Source: Epiperipatus broadwayi (taxonomy: Eukaryota; Onychophora; Udeonychophora; Euonychophora; Peripatidae). From it: DNA of 64,000 nucleotides. The translations under genes were made by a program, and so were the position numbers. The notes under the pieces were generated by a model. The model saw nothing but the letters and a program-made list of their open reading frames with translations. It was not told where the DNA came from and did not search any database. This document shows positions 50,976 through 61,355 of this stretch, piece after piece. Where the stretch lies: contig JAQFVV010012394.1 in NCBI GenBank assembly GCA_028023455.1, forward strand, positions 31,892,885 through 31,956,884. Direction: 5' to 3'. The number at the start of each line of letters is the position of its first letter. Position 1 is the stretch's first letter.

Positions 50976-51407
50976 CTCACCACACACATTCTTATCATTT
51001 GAGAAAAAAGCTCTGAGGAAAATACTTGTTATTGTGCTGAAACATCAGCTATTTAGCTGTTATATTTTTATTACATGGAAGCTCTCAGAAATAATAATAT
51101 GAATATATATATATATATTACAGTGAGTCCACCATGTTCACAGTCTCAATATCAATTGATTTACTTAACTGGAATTCAAATAGAAAATAAAAAAACTTTG
51201 AAATAAGTAAAAAATGAAATTTTTATAATGCTATCATTTAGAAATTGTATCTTTTGCATTTTATTATTATATAGTTCAATTGCATATATTGTTTCCAAAA
51301 AGTGTATGTATGTTTACATATATGATTTTAATACACAGTCATTGCTTGTGCTTATAAATTAGAGTTAATAGTAACTATGATAATTAGATACAATAACAGT
51401 ATATTTT

Positions 51408-51592
51408 TAAATAAATAATTAATCAAAACAAGATTGAAATAAACAACTATTAATAACTATCTTATAATATTTATGAATCCAACTATTAATAGCTATCTTA
51501 TAATATTTATCAAACTGGTTTAATAAATATTATAAGATAGTTGTTAATAGTTGTTTATTTCAATCTTGTTTTGATTGATTGTTTATTTATGT
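51408..51592. repeat. Small palindrome with internal duplication
   Basis: The left arm AATCAAAACAAGATTGAAAT... and the right arm ...ATTTCAATCTTGTTTTGATT pair over about 65 bp. The left arm contains its inner 34 bases twice (ACTATTAATA(A/G)CTATCTTATA). The centre is CAAACTGGTT. Confidence 0.75.
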
Positions 51593-52589
51593 ATTTGTGA
51601 CAACATTATGGACAAATAAATTGTATTGGATATTTGACCATTATAGTAAATAGTATATTTTTCTAAATTGTTTTTATGTTTTCATTTAAAAGCATTTGAA
51701 GTTTTTATATTTTTTAAAATTCCTTATATTGATTCAAAAAAGAGAGAAACTAAATATTAGAAAAATGATTGTGGGTACCGGTAAAATTCATTAACTTTAT
51801 TGGCAAAAAATATCTTATAGGGACAATCTTCTAAATCTATCATATTTTTTAATGCTCAAGTGAAAAAGAACATTTTTAAATCTTATAGTGTTATTGGTCA
51901 AATCATTAGAAATGGAAACTTATGCCCAACAAAGACAAAACTGTTCCTATTTATTATCTTGGTATTACCAAAGTTATATTTTGCATCAATATTTGGAACA
52001 ATTATAATAAAAACCATATAACAGATTCCAAAACTGATTAATACCAACAAAAATATTAACACTCTTGCTTTAAAATTAAGAACATTAAAAGAGCTTATTT
52101 TTTTTTGTTTTATATAGTACATGAATCTTAAAAATAAATATTAAGAATTGCGATTATAATCTGTTATGTCTTGAGGATATTATTTTCTCAATAGTTGTTA
52201 GGAGAGCATCAATAACTTTAAATAAAATTCAAATTCATATTAAAGTAACAAAACAGTTTTATTCAATGTTAAATAACAAAATAGAAAAAGAAATAAAGAA
52301 TAAATGACAATTAGAAAAAACCTGTTTATATGTGTCAATTTCTACATACAGTAGATAATTGTAACTCATTTGACTACATCTTACATGAAAAAAGTTCTTT
52401 ATGCATTATGACTACAATATATATATACATTATGAATGATGGACTCAAACTATAGCAATTATCATTGAACAGCATGCAGCCAATCGATTGGTAATGTAAT
52501 ATGTGAAACATGTGCACAATTATTATGCTTCTTTATATACAACCAAATTAAGTTTTTTTTATGAATCTATTTCTGCAAAATTACTTCTC
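51593..52589. other. Intron 5 stretch: nothing recognised
   Basis: AT-rich sequence with no motif-bearing frame and no partner repeat. Confidence 0.45.
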
Positions 52590-52765
52590 ATTAGTAATAT
52601 ATAGGGTATATGAGCACAGACTTTCACACGCCCTACCACTCTCCGCACTATCTCATAATACTGATACACTTGAACACATATATGTTGAAAAGATAAATAA
52701 TCACCAATATACGTATTTCATGCTAAACCAGCAATCATCAGTTGGTCCAGATTACCATCTCATTA
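52590..52765. repeat. Family P fragment
   Basis: It has the outer and middle parts of a P left arm: TTTCACACGCCCTACCAC, then ATAAATAATCACCAATATACG, CATGCTAAACCAGCAATCATC and CCAGATTACCATCTC. The rest of the element is absent. An open frame along it is accidental and recurs antisense in the 1213-2060 copy. Confidence 0.7.
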
Positions 52766-53439
52766 GTATAATATATATTTAAGTGTATGGCATATGTAAA
52801 AAATTTTAGAGTAGCATAATAATACAGGGTTATTTTATTGACATACTGTTTGCATGCATTTACATGATTAAATAATAGACTTTATTTACATTGCATATAT
52901 ATATATGCTAAAACGAAGATTTGCACGGGTTAAATATATAAAATACACAAAACATGCACTGACAGAAGTTTCCCCTGTACTCTAGAAATAATGCTCTTAT
53001 TTGCACATATAATCTTCTAATATTCCAGGTTTTTGTGTACATGTGATCTTCTAGGAAAAAGACTTTCTTCCTATTCTTGTAATTTTATTATGCCTTCTTT
53101 TTGGAGTGCACTTGATGTACTCTTCTCTTCTTCATCAATAATTTGATCCCTAGTAGAATCTTTTGCTCCAGCTTGATCTATATTCTGTTTGGTCTTTCTC
53201 TTTCACAATAAAATTTTCATCATCACTTGCTGATTTAATATTAATATTATCAACCTTCAAAGTCCCACTTTTTGATAGCATAAATATCTTTTAAATTATT
53301 ATCCATTAGTCAAATGTATTAATCTCATTTGCCTAGATAATATTTTCAATTCATTTCCTGGGAACTATTTATTTTTTAAAAGTATCACTTATCCAAACGA
53401 CTCCATTCACAGTCATTTAAATTTTCGTTTGTAGTTAGC

Positions 53440-55650
53440 AATAATTTAGAAAGATGAGTATAGAATTTTTTGTGCTTTATTAGGTTTTGTTGACTCTTAA
53501 GAATCGTGTAAACATGAGCCTTCATGACGAATCTGCTTTCCAGGCCTATATAACAATACTTAATTAGAATATATACTGGCTTGTATGTTCTGGAATTTTT
53601 TTATCACTGCCGAATATTCTCAGTAGTGGAAGATTGTCAGTACAAATTTGAAATTTTCGATCATATATATATATTGATGGAACATTTTTATTGCAAAAAT
53701 TATAACTGAAGTTCTTTGTTGAGCTTACAGTATTTTTTTTTTCAGATTCTCAAGTCATAAGTTGTGAGATATTCTCTCTATAGCAATTGTGGGAAATGTT
53801 GCACCAATTCCACATTCCAATGTATCTATTGTAATTATTACATCTACGTCACTATGATAATATATAAGGAGTTGCTTTGATATAAGTATTTCTTTAGTTT
53901 TCTGTAAGCCAATGTTTTGTTCTGATTATTTTCATTATTGTCATTTTTTAAATAATTTATTTAAAAGCAGTAACACGTGAGATTTTTTTTTTAGGAAACT
54001 CTCAAAAAAGTTCAATTTGCCTAAAAATACTTGCCAATTTTTTATGTTCCTGGGCTGGCTTAGCATTTTATTGGTTTATTTTATGCAGGTTAAGATATTT
54101 TTCATATTTATTAATCATGTGGTCTAGAAATTTTATCTCCAATATTGACCATATACATTTAGCTATATTTGGCTTCACTTCTAGTTTTTCAATTTGAAAC
54201 AGGATTTATCTATGCATATTGCTAATTCATGTTCAGATTTTGCAGGAACCAATATGTCATCTAGATATAGGATGATACCTTCTACACTGTAAAGTAAATT
54301 ATCCATTTTAGCTTGGAAGATATTAGAAACAACTAAAATGTCATATGAAGTTGTAATAATTATATTTGTAAAGCACATATTCATTATGTAAAGTAATATA
54401 TATTAAGGCTATAACCTTAAGACTATGCCCTGAAAAAATGACAGAAGGGACCTCTGCAAATCTTTAACACAAGATCTTTTAAATAAATCTTGTGTTAAAG
54501 ATTTGCAGAGGTCCCTACTGTGGTTTTTTCATGTGTATAGTCTTAAAGTTATAGCCTTAATATATATTAAAAGGTCATATGGCAACTTATTGCATTTATC
54601 AAATCCTAAATGGGTAGTGAAAAATAATAATTCCAACATTCTATCATTGATGGAAATTTGCTACATGGACTTTAAATTTATAGTTGGAAAAAAATGACAT
54701 GTATTGCAACAATGCTAGTGATTTACGTAGGCTAGAAATGGGGTTATCATTTTTATTGATAAACTTATTTAGTGTAACACAGTAGTTTTTACACAAGTGT
54801 ATATTTCCATATGGCTTCATAATAACTACTACTGGAGTATCCCAGGATGAATCTTCTACTGGTATTAATATGATGTCATAAACCATTCGATTGATAGTCT
54901 TCTGCACTTTGTTTTTAATGTGAATGGAACTTTATGTGGCTTGCATGCAATTGGTTAATGATCCTTATTAGTCTAATGTTGACTGGACATATTTATAACT
55001 CTACTGGTCCTAACTTGAATAATCAAGGGTACTTCTATTTAAAAACTTCTAATTGTACACTTTTAATAATAATTACATGGATTACTAAAAAATGAAACTA
55101 ATTTTTCCTTAGTAATGGGCTAAATTCTTTATTTATAAACAATGGTAAAAAATTAACTTTAATTAAAACTTAATTTCACAGATATGGTTACTTTTCCATG
55201 CATCTCTATCTTATTTTCATTTAAATCTGTAACAATAATATCGATTTTCATGAGTGACATTTTTTCCTTACATATACCAATAATTTTCATCCCGTTTCTA
55301 TATGATAATAATGACACAACTGCCCCTCTAACCACTTTCATGGTAATTTTCTGTTCAAATATATTCATATCCCTAAGAATATGGTCATTATTTATTTGCC
55401 TAATTTTTTTATACTACATTTACTATTCACTCTACCTCACCAGATTTATATTCCAGCATTATTTTTGTTTTAACAATACTCCTCTTATTATGGCAGATAG
55501 TTGCTTAATGTCCTGATATTTTACAAATATTGCATTTTTCACTTCTGAATCTGCAGTTTCTCTTGAAGTGGTCATTTTTTTCTTCAACAGTAACATGTTA
55601 AAACATTTTTGCACTCTTACTTGACATTGTAAAATTGGAATCAATAAAAG
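53440..55650 (-). pseudogene. Gypsy-type LTR retroelement pol remnant
   Basis: Minus-strand pieces follow Gypsy order. A CNICKISGH zinc knuckle (C-x2-C-x4-H-x4-C, one stop inside) lies near 55530. A protease-like piece sits at 55368-55159. The reverse transcriptase start has the SSWDTPVVVIMKPYGNI phrase near 54840. The RT centre has FQAKMDNLL and YLDD near 54310-54260. A connection piece with FLGKLNFF is near 54030. An RNase H piece ending FGSDKKIPE is near 53600. Several stops and shifts and an inserted family Q element (54348-54573) inactivate it. No LTRs were identified. Confidence 0.75.
54348..54573. mobile_element. Family Q palindromic element inserted in Gypsy RT, with 8-bp target duplication
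   Basis: The palindrome core 54393-54570 (TATATTAAGGCTATAACC against GGTTATAGCCTTAATATA with a few differences) is the second copy of the 14908-15075 element. It is flanked by GTCATATG at 54340-54347 and at 54574-54581. Removing insert and one duplicate restores continuity of the reverse transcriptase reading frame, so the insertion borders are well fixed. No transposase is encoded. The mobilising enzyme is unknown; 8-bp duplications fit hAT or Merlin. Confidence 0.85.
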
Positions 55651-55898
55651 CTAAAATGTCCCAAAAGCATACCAAATATTAGTCTTTTGTTTATTTTTAT
55701 TTCATACACATTTTGTGCTGTGATCTATCTTTTACTTTGTTTTATTTAGCACACATTTTTATTGTGGGTTATATTTTTTCTTCATTTTATTTAGTACACC
55801 TTTATTGCAATAAATTCCAGAATAAATTCGGACATTTTATTTTTTATACATAACATTATATTTTGCTCATTCCTTTGTATATGTTAAATTATTAAGCC

Positions 55899-56475
55899 AG
55901 ATGGAAAGTATAAATTTACTCATAGAATTAAATTTGAATGAAATGTTTTTGATAGAAATAACATAATATTAACAGAAATAAATCTTTATATTTAAAAAGA
56001 AAAATTTTTAATGTAAGCTTTTTACCAGTTCTTATTTATGGTTGTGGAATTTGGACACTTAATGGGAGAACAATACAGAGACTTCAAATCTCTCAATGAA
56101 ATATGAAAAAATGTGTCAAGAGTAACAAGAAAAGATCAAAAAATAGAAAACAATGCATAGACTTCCGACCACTGAATGAAATATGAAGAAATGTGTTAGG
56201 AATAACAAGGACAAACTTGTATTACTAACATCCCTGAAAGAATTAAGAGATTAAAATAAAGTTGGACTTGACATATTGCTAGAAGAGATGATAATAGATA
56301 GATAGTTGAAGTTGTAAACTGTATTCCTAAAAAATTTAAAAGATCTAGATAGAGACCTCATGTGGATGGATGAAATAATGAAGTTTACTAGTGTGATGTG
56401 GAGAGAAGAGCCTAGAGAATGGACAGATCTTTATTCTGTAATGATCTGACAATAATTGAAAATGACGATGATGAT
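55899..56475 (+). mobile_element. Old RTE LINE 3' fragment
   Basis: This is a highly worn relative of the 61356-64000 tail: TTACCAGTTCTTATTTATGG, then TGGACACTTAATGGGAGAAC, ACATATTGCTAGAAGAGATG, and a GACGATGATGAT end. A segment of about 80 bp (AATGAAATATGAA(A/G)AAATGTGT) occurs twice in tandem near 56090-56210. It has many stops. It is clearly older than the 27.7-kb and right-edge copies. Confidence 0.75.
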
Positions 56476-56908
56476 ATTAGATCTACATTTATTTAGTTAT
56501 CAGGAAAGATTATATAAAGAATTATTCATGAAGAATACAAGAGTTTATTTTTTTGTAAAAATAGCCTTTAAAATGTTGTTTTCTGAATGTGATCACAATT
56601 TACGTCAAACGTTTTTTTTTTTTAAATGGAAGACTTTCAGTTGTTGTCTTTTTTACAAGCCAGTCTGTTAAAGAAATGGAAAATGGTATTAGAAAATATA
56701 ATTTTGACTATTTCAAACTTTAAAACGCTTTGTTTAAACTAAATAAATAAAATGATAAAGGTTTTGACATTATGAGTTTAAAAACTTGTTTTTTATTATT
56801 TCAGCCACAAGATAAGCCCAAAATGTAATGCAATATTATACTGAAACATTTTGAGAATATATTTACATTTACTCACGTCAATTTAAGTAAAATTTACAAT
56901 TTTTATAG

Positions 56909-57007
56909 GCAGGGCAAACAGCAATTCACCTAGCAGCTGAGAGAGGCCATCTCCAAATCTTAGAAACTATACTTAAATGCGGAGTTGAAATTGATGATAA
57001 AGATTTG
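56909..57007 (+). CDS. ANKDD1A: ANKDD1A-like gene, ankyrin repeat 6 exon
   Basis: A 99-bp phase-0 exon between TTTTTATAG and GTAAGT. It reads AGQTAIHLAAERGHLQIL, then ILKCGVEIDDKDL. ANKDD1A repeat 6 likewise has TALHLAAxRGH, so co-linearity holds through all six exons. The gene must continue beyond 64000: four or so further repeats and a death domain are expected from the family but not seen, and the last 7 kb contain no further ankyrin exon that I can find. Confidence 0.92.
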
Positions 57008-58006
57008 GTAAGTATTTTTTCTATATATTTGCACCAAAAATGGAAAGTTTTGCTTTGTAAATTATTTTTAAATTGCATTTAACTTACTTTTTTACATGTG
57101 TAGCTTCATCTATCTTTATAACTTTATCTTTTTTATTACATTGCCAAATCCATATAATATTAATCTCATCTAAGTTCTTTATTATTTTTTACAATGCTTT
57201 GTCTTGTGTTTGTTATAATTCTGAAACAGTCAATAGTGGGTTGTAAAAAGGCATTGTAAAAAGTAATAAAGAATGTAGATGATATTAATCATCATCTATC
57301 TTTCATTTCTTTTTCTTTTTCTTTGCAGACTTTGTATTCGATCGTCATATAAGTTATTATATTAACGCCATATGACCAACTATCAGTTTTAACTGTAATT
57401 CTTTTGTTATTTGTTCACGGCCTTTTGCCTTTTTAAAAACTGAGGAAAAGTAAATATTAAAATCATAAATTGTATAATAATAATTATAATCGATGATACT
57501 CCTAGCAGAAAACAAATTGAAATGAATAAAAATAATAAAACATCATCTACAAAATGCTAGTATCAAGCTATCATGCTTTAAACTTAAAATTGGTGAATTC
57601 CTTAATAATGTTTTTTTTTTATTTATCTTAAAATCTTCCAATAAATATTATGTTAAAGAATAAAAATGGCCAAAATTGATATTTCAAATAAAATTTGTTT
57701 TAATTTCAAGTCAGTAAAAATAGATGAAAAACAAATCGAAGTATTATGTAGTTTAAATAACTCAAAAATTATTTCAGCCGAAAATCAACTCGTAAAAAGC
57801 ATTGAGGTAAACAAAAATTTTAAAAAAATTAATAAATTTGATACAGAGAAATATGATGAATATTTTTCTTTTTTGCTTTATATATTTATATATCTATATT
57901 TGATATCTATATCACACTTACATAAATGTAATTATGATGTGGAGGGTACCAAACTTACTGCTTACACAACATATTATTTTAGTCCAGATATACTGCTAAA
58001 TCCAGG
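57008..58006. other. Intron 6, left part with a Lys/Asn-rich open frame
   Basis: A plus-strand frame (57666-58040, 124 codons) is Lys, Asn and Ile rich, has a hydrophobic stretch in the middle and ends in YFSPDILLNPGVAEVLNIF. It runs into the palindrome that begins at 58007, has no splice-linked partner and no recognised domain. I leave it unassigned; it may be chance or a fragment of a mobile element. Confidence 0.3.
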
Positions 58007-58900
58007 AGTAGCAGAGGTTTTAAACATATTTATTTATTAAAATCTATTTTTAATAATGAATAAAAAAAAACTAGATCACTGCTAAAGATTTTATTTACGT
58101 ATATATAAGTAATAACCCACAAACTTAAAGAAAAATAATTATTATAAAAGAAAAAATTATGATTTATTTGGTTTTATTATTATTATTTTATTTGTGTTTA
58201 TCTTTAATTTTTAATCTTAGCATGTTGAGCATAGGTAGGTCACCCAGACGACACATTTAAAAGATCTTCAAAACATTTGATTCCAGGCCAGATGCCCGCA
58301 GCCATGCCAATGCTCGCTTCCAGATATATATCCACAACCAATGCAATGTGAACATATTAGCATCAAACCACGCTGACAGGAATGTGCATCTGAACAGCAT
58401 GATGTTATTATATTACATGCATGATTCCTTCACCAGACAGACATACATTCCTGTACTGGACAAAGGACATGTTTCCTCAAATAACATCATGCTGTTCAGA
58501 TGCACATTCCTGTCAGCGTGGTTTGATGCTAACATGTTCACATTGCATTGGTTGTGGATATATATCTGGAAGCGAGCATTGGCGTGGCTGCGGGCATCTG
58601 GCCTGGAATCAAATGTTTTGAAGATCTTTTAAATGTGTCGTCTGGGTGGCCTACCTATGCTTAACACTTTAAGATTAAAAATTAAAGTTAAACACAAATA
58701 AAATAATAATAAAGAAACAACATAAAGCACATTTTTTTCTTTTATAATAATTATTTTTTTTTTAAGTTTGTGGGTTATTACTTATATATATGTAAATAAA
58801 ATATTTTATGTTATTAATACTAGCAGTGATCTAGTTTATTTTTTTATTCATTATTAAAATAGATTTTAATAAATAAATATGTTTAAAATCTCTGCTACTC
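58007..58900. repeat. Palindrome of TGTAACG-family internal sequence
   Basis: Arms 58007-58415 and about 58483-58900 are inverted, very similar copies (GGAGTAGCAGAG against CTCTGCTACTCC at the ends; CATCATGCTGTTCAGATGC at the inner part). The centre of about 65 bases contains TTCCTTCACCAGACAG. The right arm matches the single copy at 60980-61345. It is a partial inverted duplication of the internal region of that family. Confidence 0.8.
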
Positions 58901-59397
58901 CATGAGCTAATGACTAGGGCTGATGGTCGATAGAAAATATCTATATAAAAGTTGGATCTTTAACAGCGCGTATCTGCCTACTCTGTAAAATTTCTAGGTT
59001 CAAGTAGCCTGGTGGCACCCTGTCCGGCAGATACGGTAAGACTGGCAACTTCACCTTCACCCTGACCATTATAAATTGCTGCCCAGTGTGTGACATGATA
59101 TTCATTAACCATGAATACCCTGATACAAATAAAATAGTTTAGGAAATAGTGCAAAGAGCACCCTGAACATCAGAATAGGTATAGTAGGAATAAGTTAGGA
59201 TAAGATGTGACTGTCAGGTATAAATAAGATCGTTAAATAACTTTAATATTTAAAAAAAAAAAAGAAAAGAAATGATTTAGTAATTTAAAAATATGCTCAC
59301 GAAAAAAAAAAACTGTAACATGTTATTAGTATCGATTGGTATTAACCCTAACTAAAGTTTTTTTTTTCATCATTTTTTTTAAATAAGTTCAGTGATA
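58870..59397 (+). repeat. TGTAACG-family 3' internal region
   Basis: CTCTGCTACTCCATGAGCTA, then CGCGTATCTGCCTACTCTGT, TCTAGGTTCAAGTAGCC and CGGCAGATACGG correspond step by step to 23290-23470 and 16630-16765. A T-rich stretch then leads to CAGTGATA directly before TGTAACG at 59398, as at 24036. This supports reading it as internal sequence that ends at a terminal unit. Confidence 0.6.
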
Positions 59398-61355
59398 TGT
59401 AACGGGATATATATATGCGTTACATTTAAACTTTAGTACTTAATTTTTTTTATAAAGATCTAGTACTGAATTAAAAGCACAAACATTCAAAATGCACAAA
59501 TAATGAATATTTATTAATATGTTTGATTTAAATATTAAAATAAGATAAGCTTTAAAAAAATTATAGAATCGAAGCAAAGATTCTAATCTTTAAATAAAAT
59601 ATAATAAAAACCTTTTGATTTTAAAAATTATGAAGAGAGTTTTTAATCTTAAAAATAAAAATTACAAACAGATCCTTGCGGCAAAATGACCATTAAAAGA
59701 AAATGATTATGAAATAGATAAGAGTCGAGAAATAGAAATAAAAGACTTGCTTTCCCACCCAAAATCCACTTAGCCATAAACCCAAAATCTACTTGGCCAC
59801 AAACTCAACGAACCAATGAAATACAGATATGGAATATGTTTGATGGATCCGTGCATTCCAGAGATAAGACGCCTCAGGACAATAAAATGAAAAATCCAAA
59901 AGAAATAATTAATTAGAGAGAATTAGAAAATTAAAGTTTTGAATTCATTCATCTTTGCAGAGAGTAAAAATAAAAATTTAAAAAGCTATTATCGCCATCA
60001 CCAAGAATGTAATCAGCTTTATCGTGCTTCCTTCAGTTCGGTCGGCCGAAGGCAGCTTTCATCTTCACAGATCCCAGGATTGAACTACTGGTGCTGTAGG
60101 CAGAAGTCCTCATCAAGATTCATAAATTGTAATCGTCCGCAAGAAAAGGGCCCTTGTGTAACTTGGATCTTCGTCACGAAGAAACGAGCACGGACAAAAG
60201 GGAGGTATAAATTTATAAATGATAAAATGAAATATGAACTCTCTTAAATTTAAAATCTTCGAACTTTATCTATCTTTAAAATGAACAATAGACTTTTCTC
60301 TCTTGAGTAAACCTGAACTTTAGTTTTCTATAAACCTTGCAATGTTAAAAGTCATAGCTAAAGTTTAAAATGTAATCTCTTAAAATATGTATTGTATTTT
60401 TTATTTATTTATTCATGCTTAAAACATCTGTTTGTAATAGGGTGGGGGTTTGCGATTGCAAATAAATTGAAAGATAAAATCAAACACATATCATTATTTG
60501 TGCATTATTGAATTTAAAAGAAAGGAAAATAGGTCAAATAGTATTTGTGTTAAAATAAGTTAAATATAATGTGTCATCTTAAAATGATTTAAAACTTTAA
60601 ACTAAAGATTTCTCGTTAAAGATTTAAATTAATAAATTGACTTAAATGTAAGTTGAGTGTGGGTGTCCGCTTAGCCTTGTTTAAGTATATGTTAGTTTTA
60701 AAGGGGTTTTGATTTCAGATTATTTGTTTCATAGTTGTGTCAATGCTGGTGGAGAAATATACGGATGTTTGCATTGATGTAATATGAAGTTTGTTCGCAC
60801 TTAAGGGCAACGTGTCCAACTGAATGCATGATCCCAGAGAGACAGTCATGGCATTGCAATGGACGCAGATGTATTTCCTGCACCATTGACCCCTCCCAGC
60901 TCTATAGATTGGGATGATAAGCTGGCAAGATAGACCACTCTTCCATCTATATGTAGCATTATTCTCTTTATTATATTACATGCATAATTCCTTCACCAGG
61001 CAGATGTACATTCCTGTACTGGATGAAGGACATGTTTCCTCAAATAACATCATGCTGTTCAGATGCACATTTCTGTCAGTGTGGTTTGATGCTAACATGT
61101 TCACATTGCATTGGTTGCAGATATATATCTGGAAATGAGCATTGGTGTGGTTGCGACATCTGGCCTGGAATCAAATGTTTTGAAGATCTTTTAAATGCAT
61201 CATCTGGGTGGCCTACCTATGCTCAACACTCTTAAGATTAAAAATTAAAAAACACAAATAAAATAATAATAATGAAACAACATAAAGCATAATTTTTTCT
61301 TTTATAATAATTATTTTTCTTTAAGTTTGTGAGTTATTACTTATATATATGTAAA
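59398..61355 (+). repeat. TGTAACG-family element: terminal unit plus 5' internal region
   Basis: It starts TGTAACGGGATATATATATG and closes the small palindrome with GCGTTACA. The following ~840 bp are a different terminal unit from that at 21421 (a sister subfamily). From about 60650 (AAGTTGAGTGTGGGTGTCCG) the internal region follows, with CATTCCTGTACTGGATGAAG near 61010 shared with 58450 and 16200. It is cut at 61355 by the RTE tail. The order internal, terminal unit, internal from 58870 to 61355 is that of a tandem pair sharing one LTR. Confidence 0.5.

Noticed and set aside
57318-57360. CTTTGCAG acceptor-like site as the start of the next ankyrin exon
   Set aside because: The following sequence has stops in all frames within a few codons and no LH-x-AA pattern.
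57666-58040. 124-codon Lys/Asn-rich frame as a gene or as a further exon
   Set aside because: There is no splice borders match, no ankyrin or death-domain pattern, and its end lies in the arm of a palindrome; composition is what AT-rich DNA gives.
59939-60247. 102-codon frame with Ser/Arg/Lys-rich sequence
   Set aside because: It lies in the terminal unit of an LTR-like element, has no recognised domain, and no counterpart in sister copies.
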